Source of the DNA: JAPLMI01 sp043798375 | GTDB taxonomy: Bacteria > Omnitrophota > Gorgyraeia > 2-01-FULL-45-10 | DNA: 64,000 bases | NCBI GenBank assembly: GCA_043798375.1 | Contig: JAZDOS010000006.1 | Coordinates: 21,632 to 85,631 of the forward strand | Reading direction: 5' to 3' | Part shown: positions 50,507-56,568 of the stretch, one piece after another | Layout: the number at the start of each line of letters is the position of its first letter | Numbering within the stretch: position 1 is the stretch's first letter | Notes under the pieces: model-generated | Seen by the model: the letters and a program-made list of their open reading frames with translations, nothing else | What the model was told of the DNA's origin: nothing | The model's database searches: none | Translations under genes and position numbers: made by a program

Positions 50507-51534
50507 ACGATCAGCATCGCATCGCCATAGCTGAAGAATCTGTAATTTTCCGCGATGGCTTCCCTGTACGCTTCCATAATAAAATCCTTGCCCGCGAACG
50601 CGCTCACCAAAAGCATCAGGGTTGATTTCGGCAGATGGAAGTTTGTGATCATATGATCGACCACCTTAAACTTGTATCCCGGATAGATGAAAATGTCGGT
50701 GTAGCCCGAACGGTTTGCGGTTTGCGGTTTTCGGTTTTCGGAAAAAATTCCGTCGGCGCAGTATTCTAAAACTCGCGTAGTAGTTGTGCCGACGGCAAAG
50801 ACCCTGCCGCCGCTATTCTTGGTTTCATTGATTAAATTTACGGTCTCTTCCTGCAATTCAAAATATTCTCTATGCATCTTGTGACTCTCAACATCATCTG
50901 TCTTTATTGGTGCAAATGTTCCATAACTAGTGTGCAAAGTAACGTGCGCCAACCGAACACCGATAACCGACAACCGGGCAAGCAGTTCTCTTGTGAAATG
51001 CAGCCCCGCGGTCGGGCTTGCCGTCGCGCCCTCCCGCGAGCCGTAAACGGTCTGATAATCAGTCTTATCGCGTTCCTCGTCGGCCCTGTCGATATAGGGC
51101 GGCAGCGGCATATGGCCGCATCTGGTCATGATCTCGTCTATGGAGCGGTTAAACTGTACCATCCTGCCTATTTTGCCCGAACCAAGCACCTCAACCTCGT
51201 GCCCGGACTCCAGTAATATGCGCTCTCCGATATTTATCCGGCCCGATGGCCTGACCAAAGCCTCGCATGACACTCCTTTATTATCCAGCAAAAACAATTC
51301 AACCCTCCCCCCAGTCTTCCTGCTTCCGAACAGCCTGGCAGGTATGACTCTGGTGTTATTCAGCACCAGAAGATCGTTTTTTTTGAAATATTTCGAAATA
51401 TCCGAAAAAACTTTATGCCGGACGCGGCGCGACTTACGGTCAAGCACCATCATCCTGCATCTGTCGCGAGCCTCTATTGGATATTGCGCAATCAATTCCC
51501 TGGGGAGCTTATAATCAAACTCGGATAATTTCAT
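50503..51534 (-). CDS. queA: S-adenosylmethionine:tRNA ribosyltransferase-isomerase
   Basis: QueA adds the cyclopentane ring to preQ1-tRNA, giving epoxyqueuosine. About 343 residues from ATG 51532-51534 (MKLSEFDYKLPRELIAQYP), preceded by GAGG. Motifs: LNNTRVIPARL, HMPLPPYIDR, QTVYGSREGATASPTAGLHFT, TNFHLPKSTLMLLVSAF. Two separate heptamer arrays are translated: 50952-50979 gives ARLSVIGVRLA in the helix preceding VTLHTSYGTF, and 50711-50745 gives ENRKPQTANR before SGYTDIFIYPG. The stop codon lies in the terminal repeat of the adjacent MITE-like element. Confidence 0.96.
   Translation of the reverse strand: MKLSEFDYKLPRELIAQYPIEARDRCRMMVLDRKSRRVRHKVFSDISKYFKKNDLLVLNNTRVIPARLFGSRKTGGRVELFLLDNKGVSCEALVRPSGRINIGERILLESGHEVEVLGSGKIGRMVQFNRSIDEIMTRCGHMPLPPYIDRADEERDKTDYQTVYGSREGATASPTAGLHFTRELLARLSVIGVRLAHVTLHTSYGTFAPIKTDDVESHKMHREYFELQEETVNLINETKNSGGRVFAVGTTTTRVLEYCADGIFSENRKPQTANRSGYTDIFIYPGYKFKVVDHMITNFHLPKSTLMLLVSAFAGKDFIMEAYREAIAENYRFFSYGDAMLIV
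50711..50745. repeat. Degenerate heptamer tandem repeat inside queA, array 1
   Basis: Two CGGTTTG units, two CGGTTTT units, then CGGAAAA. Translated on the minus strand as ..FSENRKPQTANR... Confidence 0.85.
50952..50979. repeat. Degenerate heptamer tandem repeat inside queA, array 2
   Basis: Units ACCGAAC, ACCGATA, ACCGACA, ACCGGGC. It encodes RLSVIGVRL within a conserved helix, so the repeat has been accommodated in core protein sequence rather than a surface tail. Confidence 0.8.
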
Positions 51535-51546
51535 ACTATTTCCTCG

Positions 51547-51608
51547 CCGATACAACCTGCGAGGTTTTCCGGCAGCTATCTACCTGTTAACCTCGCAGGT
51601 TGTATCGG
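51547..51608. repeat. AACCTCGCAGGTT palindrome family, copy 3 (encodes SpoIID C-terminus)
   Basis: Perfect 20-bp arms (51547-51566, 51589-51608). On the minus strand it encodes the last residues of the SpoIID protein (SDTTCEVNR) and its TAG stop, then forms the spacer before queA. Confidence 0.85.
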
Positions 51609-52794
51609 AAATTTCGGTGCCGGGATAGTAGAATTTCAGGATCTCTTCCGCTTTCTTGCCCTTGCGCGCCTGGCCGTAGGCGCCCCACTGGCACATGCCG
51701 GCACCATGGCCCCAGCCCATGCCTTCCAAAACGAGCGAATTCAGTTTTACGGACGCGTCGAATTTCGTAGACCGGACTTCATTAGGGCCGATAAGCTGGC
51801 GAAAATCCTTGCCGGTCAAGACTACCGAAATGCCTGCGTCGTCTTTAATCTCTATTTTATCGACTCTATCTGATCTATTTTTCGACAGGACGGCTACAGA
51901 AGCTATCTTCCCTATCTTATACCCGCCGCTTTTCAGTTTATCGGCGAGCTCCCGAAGAGAAATCTCCTTCCTCCATCTGTAGTGTTTCGAATCTTTGCAC
52001 CAGCCGCATTGCACCCCTTTAAGATATGGCGCGTCTATGTTCCACAGGTTGGAGGCATCCTCGGTATGGCCGGCGCAGGCAGCGTGATAATACGCGGGGA
52101 TGATATTCCCGTTATAGGCGAGGACTCCGCCTTTGGTCAGGTTGACAGCTCTCGTAGTAGACCATTTCTCGGAAGTCCTTCCGCCGTAAACTTGAGAATA
52201 TATATCGCTTCTCAGGTCGTAAGGCTGCAACCTGTTTTGTCTTGCCTGGTATAGCGCGAACGTCCTGGCGGCGATCGCCTGCGCTTTCAAAACCTCGGCC
52301 GGCCAGCGGTGCGACACTTCATGGTAAAGCACCCCATACAGATAGTCTTCGAGGCCGATATAGTTGACGACCATTAATTTTCCGTTGTCTTTTCTGATAA
52401 TATCTATGTCGCCTCTGAACCTTCTTGAATCAACATATATATTCGAATCCCTGGCGACTTTCACTTTTACGGCGGGAAGAACAAGCTGGCTCTTCCCGAT
52501 CCTGATACCGGCATTTGCGGCCGTTACATTCGCCGCCAGACACGGCCCTTCCATGACAACAGCGTCCGAATTTATCGGATATATCTTATATTTCCCCTTA
52601 AGGGCAAGGTTTACGCTATCTCTATCGTCTAATATTAAGACACGCAGGGTTATCTCACACTCCTGCCCGGCGGATAGCGCGTCTCCCGTCATGGCCAGAG
52701 CCAGCATCGCCATAACGACAGGAATGCAGAATAACTTTTTCACCCCGCCTTTTCTTCTAAAATTTAATCTAATCATAGAAAGGGCGGGGTTCAT
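51580..52794 (-). CDS. SpoIID/LytB-domain secreted protein
   Basis: About 404 residues with a signal sequence (LFCIPVVMAMLALAMTGDALSA) and the SpoIID domain: LEDYLYGVLYHEVSHRWPAEVLKAQAIAARTFALYQ, with the family's catalytic glutamate, and LEGMGWGHGAGMCQWGAYGQARKG at the C-terminal end. SpoIID-like enzymes are lytic transglycosylases acting on denuded peptidoglycan; in non-sporulating bacteria they are cell-wall remodelling proteins. The ATG at 52792-52794 overlaps the DUF2905-like stop and gives MNPALSMIRLNFRRKGGVK ahead of the signal peptide. GTG at 52743, in the same palindrome, would give a cleaner signal peptide. The C-terminus is encoded by another palindrome. Confidence 0.9.
   Translation of the reverse strand: MNPALSMIRLNFRRKGGVKKLFCIPVVMAMLALAMTGDALSAGQECEITLRVLILDDRDSVNLALKGKYKIYPINSDAVVMEGPCLAANVTAANAGIRIGKSQLVLPAVKVKVARDSNIYVDSRRFRGDIDIIRKDNGKLMVVNYIGLEDYLYGVLYHEVSHRWPAEVLKAQAIAARTFALYQARQNRLQPYDLRSDIYSQVYGGRTSEKWSTTRAVNLTKGGVLAYNGNIIPAYYHAACAGHTEDASNLWNIDAPYLKGVQCGWCKDSKHYRWRKEISLRELADKLKSGGYKIGKIASVAVLSKNRSDRVDKIEIKDDAGISVVLTGKDFRQLIGPNEVRSTKFDASVKLNSLVLEGMGWGHGAGMCQWGAYGQARKGKKAEEILKFYYPGTEISDTTCEVNR
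52741..52794 (-). repeat. CCCCGCCC palindrome family, copy 3: stop/start junction
   Basis: On the mRNA the TGA in ATGAACCCCGCCC stops the upstream small membrane protein, and ATG (52794) or GTG (52743) in the two arms can start SpoIID. Encoded peptide MNPALSMIRLNFRRKGGVK. Confidence 0.85.
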
Positions 52795-53012
52795 CTTCGC
52801 CTCAAGAGTATAAATACTATCGATAGGATTATGGATATAAGGATGCATGTCGTAATGGGAAAATAGAATGAAAACCCTTTTTTCTCTACGTATATATCTC
52901 CGGGCAGCCGGCCGAACCATGACAGCTTTCCGCCGAGCATGAAGATAGCTCCGAATACTATGAACAATATTCCGAATAAAATTAACGTTTTCCCCAGTGA
53001 ATTCATATCCAT
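52791..53012 (-). CDS. DUF2905-like small membrane protein
   Basis: A 73-residue protein with two membrane helices: GKTLILFGILFIVFGAIFML and FSFYFPITTCILISIILSIVFILL, separated by GGKLSWFGRLPGDIYVEKKG. The WFGRLPGDI loop is the hallmark of the DUF2905 family, often encoded between ruvB and queA/queH. It follows queH by one base, and its stop is in a palindromic repeat. Function unknown. Confidence 0.88.
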   Translation of the reverse strand: MDMNSLGKTLILFGILFIVFGAIFMLGGKLSWFGRLPGDIYVEKKGFSFYFPITTCILISIILSIVFILLRRR

Positions 53013-53013
53013 T

Positions 53014-53607
53014 CTACTTGCGGCCCTTCTTATCTATCCGCTCCTTCTCCGAAAATACGCATCCGCAGTAATTCTGGCAATATATCCCCTTCTTTTTAGC
53101 AAGGTCGTGGGCAGACTTAAATCCGGTTCTGAAATCCTTATAGTAAAATTTAAGCCCAAGCCTCTTGGCGATATCCTCGCCTATGGACCTAATCGCATCA
53201 TGGTCCTGGTATGGGCTGCCGAGAAGCGTGGTTGTGAACGCCTCAAATCCGTTATCCTTCGCGAAACCCGCGGTCTTTTCAAGCCTCACCCGCCAGCATG
53301 ACGGGCACCGGTTCTTCGACTCTTCATCGCATGAAATCTTTTGAAAATAATTTCCCAGGTCATAGTCCGCATATGTGGCATTGACACCTGTCCCGCGGCA
53401 GTATTTTTCAACCTCTTCCTTGCGTTTAAGATATTCTGAATAAGGATGTATGTTGGGATTATAGAAGAACCCTGCCAGCCTGTAGCCCTCTTTCTTCAGT
53501 TCTTCAATCGGGAATATCGCACATGGAGCGCAGCAAATATGCAGAAGGACGTTCACCCCGCCCTTTCTTATGTCCGATTTGCTGCTTGAAGGAAGGGCGG
53601 GGCTCAA
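53014..53607 (-). CDS. queH: Epoxyqueuosine reductase QueH
   Basis: QueH reduces epoxyqueuosine to queuosine in tRNA, completing the pathway with tgt and queA. About 180-197 residues with the metal-binding cysteines in HICCAPCAIFPIEELK at the N-terminus, FFYNPNIHPYSEYLKRKEEVEKY, CPSCWRVRLEKTA, TTLLGSPYQDHDAIRSIGE and YCQNYCGCVFS. The frame begins with TTG at 53607 in a palindrome; GTG at 53556 (MNVLLHICCAPC) matches the family N-terminus better and is also in the repeat. Overlaps the ruvB stop by four bases. Confidence 0.93.
   Translation of the reverse strand: MSPALPSSSKSDIRKGGVNVLLHICCAPCAIFPIEELKKEGYRLAGFFYNPNIHPYSEYLKRKEEVEKYCRGTGVNATYADYDLGNYFQKISCDEESKNRCPSCWRVRLEKTAGFAKDNGFEAFTTTLLGSPYQDHDAIRSIGEDIAKRLGLKFYYKDFRTGFKSAHDLAKKKGIYCQNYCGCVFSEKERIDKKGRK
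53554..53607 (-). repeat. CCCCGCCC palindrome family, copy 4: stop/start junction
   Basis: On the mRNA TTGAGCCCCGCCC supplies the ruvB TGA stop and a TTG start. The right arm supplies a GTG at 53556. It encodes MSPALPSSSKSDIRKGGVN, aligned with the copies at 42071 and 52741 at both ends. Confidence 0.85.
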
Positions 53608-54653
53608 AACATTTCCCCTTGCATCTCTTTTGGATTTCGAGAAAAGCCCATATGCTCACAGGCCTGCCTGGTGAGCTCTCTTCCGCGGGGCGTTCTCTTC
53701 AAAAACCCTATCTTCAAAAGAAACGGCTCTACGATATCTACGATGGTGTCGGGTTCTTCATTGAGAGTGGCCGCGATCGATTCGATCCCCGCAGGGCCGC
53801 CGCCGAATGACTCATGGATAACATTTATGACTTTTCTATCGACATTGTCCAGGCCCATCTTATCGATCCCATGGCTTTTTAGAGCCTCTTCCGTCGCTTC
53901 AAGCGTAATCTTACCGTCACGCTTGACCTGGACCCAGTCCCTCACCCGGCGCAGAAGCCTGTTCGCGACTCTCGGCGAACCTCGCGAGCGCCTGGCTATT
54001 TCCGAAGCGGCATCTTTATCAACGTGGATATTCAGTATCCTGGCGGATCGCGTGATTATTTTTACCAGATCCTCGGCCTCGTAAAAATCGAGGTGATAGA
54101 ATATGCCGAACCTTGACCTTAGCGGCGCGGTTAAAAGGCCGGCCCGCGTCGTCGCGCCGATCAGGGTAAAGCGTTTCAGATTGAATTTTATCGTCTTAGC
54201 ATAAGGGCCCTTGTCTATGATAAAATCTATTTCAAAATTTTCCATCGCAGGATAGATGAATTCTTCAACGGTCTTCGAAAGGCGGTGGATCTCGTCGATA
54301 AATAATATATCGCCTTCGGCAAGATTTGTCAGGATCCCTATCAGGTCACCGGCCCTTTCTATCGCCGGGCCGCTCGTAGCGGTTATCTTTGTCCCCATCT
54401 CGTGGGCAATTATATGCGCCAGTGAAGTTTTTCCGAGGCCCGGCGGCCCCGAGAGAAGCGTATGCTCCATCGGTTCATTGCGTTTCCCGGCGGCCTGAAG
54501 AGAGACCTTAAGATTCTCGACGACATCCTTCTGGCCGATAAAATCCTCTAATCTGGAAGGCCTCAAAGAGATATTGAGGATCAGGTCTTCTTCCGTCTCC
54601 TGATTCGCTACCAATTTCTCCCTGCCGGTCATTTCCGTATCTTTCTTAGCCAT
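53604..54653 (-). CDS. ruvB: Holliday junction DNA helicase RuvB
   Basis: RuvB is the AAA+ motor of branch migration. About 349 residues from ATG 54651-54653 (MAKKDTEMTGREKLVANQE), preceded by AGGG. Motifs: LRPSRLEDFIGQKDVVENLKVS, Walker A LLSGPPGLGKTSLAHIIAHEMG, Walker B ILFIDEIHRLSKTVEEFIYPAMENF, IGATTRAGLLTAPLRSRFGI and the C-terminal winged helix RTPRGRELTRQACEHMG. Its stop lies in a CCCCGCCC palindrome. Confidence 0.97.
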   Translation of the reverse strand: MAKKDTEMTGREKLVANQETEEDLILNISLRPSRLEDFIGQKDVVENLKVSLQAAGKRNEPMEHTLLSGPPGLGKTSLAHIIAHEMGTKITATSGPAIERAGDLIGILTNLAEGDILFIDEIHRLSKTVEEFIYPAMENFEIDFIIDKGPYAKTIKFNLKRFTLIGATTRAGLLTAPLRSRFGIFYHLDFYEAEDLVKIITRSARILNIHVDKDAASEIARRSRGSPRVANRLLRRVRDWVQVKRDGKITLEATEEALKSHGIDKMGLDNVDRKVINVIHESFGGGPAGIESIAATLNEEPDTIVDIVEPFLLKIGFLKRTPRGRELTRQACEHMGFSRNPKEMQGEMF

Positions 54654-54660
54654 TTTTTCC

Positions 54661-55290
54661 CTACGCCCTCGACCTGCTGCCCTTATATACCTCGTTAAGT
54701 ATCTCTTCGCACGATGCCGCCGCAGGATTGCGCTTAATCGCCTTCTCAACCATATCCTTCGCTTCGTGCTTCTTATACTGCAGCTGCGTCAACACGCCGA
54801 GCGCCTCTTCTTTAATATCTTCTTTGCCGGCCGGGATATCTCCGCCGAACTTATCCTGGATGAGCCCGAACTTCCCGACCTTGCCCTGAAGCTTCGCGAC
54901 GATCTCGCGCGCTTTCTGGTCGCCTATACCGGGCAGTGATTTGAGGACTGCTAAATCCGCTTTATCTATCGCATCCGCTATCGCCGAAATAGATAACGTA
55001 AGCGCCCTGCATGCGGCCTTGGGCCCTACGCCGGAAACGGTGATGAACTGCTCAAAAAACTCTTTCTCTATCTCATTAAGAAATCCCACCAGCACAGGGA
55101 TCGCTTTGGATGGGTCCATCTGGTAATAATGGTAGGTAACCAGCGAGATTGTTCCGTCTTCTGACTTGGCTTTTTCCATACCCTTCATTACTGCGGGCGG
55201 GATCAGGATCTCGTACGAGATACCGTTGACGTCTATAACAACGCTCGACGCCTTCCTCTTCTTTATCTTTCCTGAAATTTGCGATATCAT
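54661..55290 (-). CDS. ruvA: Holliday junction branch migration protein RuvA
   Basis: A 209-residue RuvA: OB-fold IDVNGISYEILIPP at the N-terminus, FEQFITVSGVGPKAACRAL and LKSLPGIGDQKAREIVAKLQ helix-hairpin-helix motifs that grip the junction, and a C-terminal domain contacting RuvB. It overlaps ruvC by four bases. Confidence 0.96.
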   Translation of the reverse strand: MISQISGKIKKRKASSVVIDVNGISYEILIPPAVMKGMEKAKSEDGTISLVTYHYYQMDPSKAIPVLVGFLNEIEKEFFEQFITVSGVGPKAACRALTLSISAIADAIDKADLAVLKSLPGIGDQKAREIVAKLQGKVGKFGLIQDKFGGDIPAGKEDIKEEALGVLTQLQYKKHEAKDMVEKAIKRNPAAASCEEILNEVYKGSRSRA

Positions 55291-55796
55291 TTTGCGCTTT
55301 TCCCTGCCCCCTGAACCCTGCCCCCTGAACCCTGCTCAATATAGCAATAGCTGATCGCCATCGCGAGCGCGTCGCTTACATCGACCGGTTCCGGAGGCGT
55401 TTTAAGTTTCAGCAAACTCTGCACCATTCTCTGGACCTGGGTTTTTGACGCGTGGCCGTTGCCGGTGACGGCCTTCTTTATCCTCGTTGATGGATAGTTC
55501 GCGAGCTTTACACCAAGTTTGCCGCAGACCAGGCACGCCATCGCGCGCGCATGGGCCATCAATATCGATGTGGTGGGATGTTTATAATGCGAGTATACCT
55601 TTTCAAGAACCAAAACTTCGGGCCTGTGCTCTTTTATGATATCCGATATCTCATCGAATATCTTTTCGATCCTCGCCTGGATCGGCGTATTGGGCTTTGT
55701 CCTTATCGCGCCGGCCTCGACGAGGCTAAAATTTCTATCCTCAATTATGCCGTAGCCGGTTATAGCCAGCCCGGGATCGATGCCCAGTATCCTCAT
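55287..55796 (-). CDS. ruvC: Holliday junction endonuclease RuvC
   Basis: RuvC resolves Holliday junctions. 169 residues: MRILGIDPGLAITGYGII (first catalytic aspartate), VLVLEKVYSHYKHPTTSI (glutamate), VTGNGHASKTQVQRMV, and VDVSDALAMAISYCYIE (last two acidic residues). The final 16 residues (EQGSGGRVQGAGKSAK) are encoded by a heptamer array (55302-55336) and are not part of the conserved fold. The start shares one base with the yebC stop. Confidence 0.96.
   Translation of the reverse strand: MRILGIDPGLAITGYGIIEDRNFSLVEAGAIRTKPNTPIQARIEKIFDEISDIIKEHRPEVLVLEKVYSHYKHPTTSILMAHARAMACLVCGKLGVKLANYPSTRIKKAVTGNGHASKTQVQRMVQSLLKLKTPPEPVDVSDALAMAISYCYIEQGSGGRVQGAGKSAK
55302..55336. repeat. Degenerate heptamer tandem repeat at the 3' end of ruvC
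   Basis: Units CCCTGCC, CCCTGAA, CCCTGCC, CCCTGAA, CCCTGCT. It encodes the glycine-rich tail of RuvC and ends 11 bases before the ruvA start region. Confidence 0.85.
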
Positions 55797-56533
55797 TATT
55801 CCTTCAACAGTTCGTCCGGTATATCGAAATTAGCGTAGACATTCTGCACGTCTTCGTGCTCCTCAAGGCCGTTCACCAGATCCAATACCTTCTTCGCATC
55901 CTCTCCCGTTACCTTGACGGTCGATTTCGGGATAAGCTCGATCTCCGCCGTTTCTATCTTTATCTTGTTATCCTCGATAGCCTTTTTAACTTTAAAGAAA
56001 TCGGCCGGGGCCGTTTTGACCGCGTAGTTTTCGTCCTCCGTAACCATATCCTCGGCGCCCGCATCGAGCACCACCGACATCAGCTTATCCTCGTCGATCG
56101 ACGACTTCGCTATGACGATATACCCTTTCTTCTCAAACATCCAGCTGACGGAACCGGCACCCGCCATGTTGCCGCCCTTCTTCGTAAATATCGTCCTTAC
56201 CTCGCTCGTCGTCCTGTTCTTATTGTCGCTTACCCCCTCGACGTAAAACGCGACGCCTCCCGGGCCGTACCCTTCCAATACTATATCTTCGTAACTTACA
56301 CCCTCGAGCTCACCGGTGCCTTTCTTTATGGCGCGTTCGATATTATCGGCCGGCATACTTGCTTCTTTCCCGCGCTCTATCGCAACCCGCAACCTCGGAT
56401 TTGTCTCCGGCTTACCGCCGCCTCTCGCCGCAACCGTTATTTCTTTTATTAATTTTGTAAACAACGACCCCCTCTTAGCGTCGGTAGCCGCTTTCTTATG
56501 CTTGATCGTCGCCCATTTTGAATGTCCGCTCAT
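55796..56533 (-). CDS. yebC: YebC/PmpR-family translation/transcription regulator
   Basis: A 245-residue protein with the invariant start MSGHSKWATIKHKKAATDAKRGSLFTKL, GGGKPETNPRLRVAIERGKEASMPADNIERAIKKG, YEGYGPGGVAFYVE-like and NRTTSEVRTIFTKKGG, FEKKGYIV. YebC proteins were described as transcription regulators and more recently as ribosome-associated factors relieving stalls. The gene precedes ruvC in many bacteria, as here. The ribosome site GAGGAGG is strong. Confidence 0.95.
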   Translation of the reverse strand: MSGHSKWATIKHKKAATDAKRGSLFTKLIKEITVAARGGGKPETNPRLRVAIERGKEASMPADNIERAIKKGTGELEGVSYEDIVLEGYGPGGVAFYVEGVSDNKNRTTSEVRTIFTKKGGNMAGAGSVSWMFEKKGYIVIAKSSIDEDKLMSVVLDAGAEDMVTEDENYAVKTAPADFFKVKKAIEDNKIKIETAEIELIPKSTVKVTGEDAKKVLDLVNGLEEHEDVQNVYANFDIPDELLKE

Positions 56534-56568
56534 TTGCCTCCTCGCAATCTGCTCGTTTAAGATTTACC

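Noticed and set aside
51580..52794. SpoIID as evidence of sporulation
   Set aside because: The SpoIID/LytB domain is common in non-sporulating bacteria, and no other sporulation gene is in the window.
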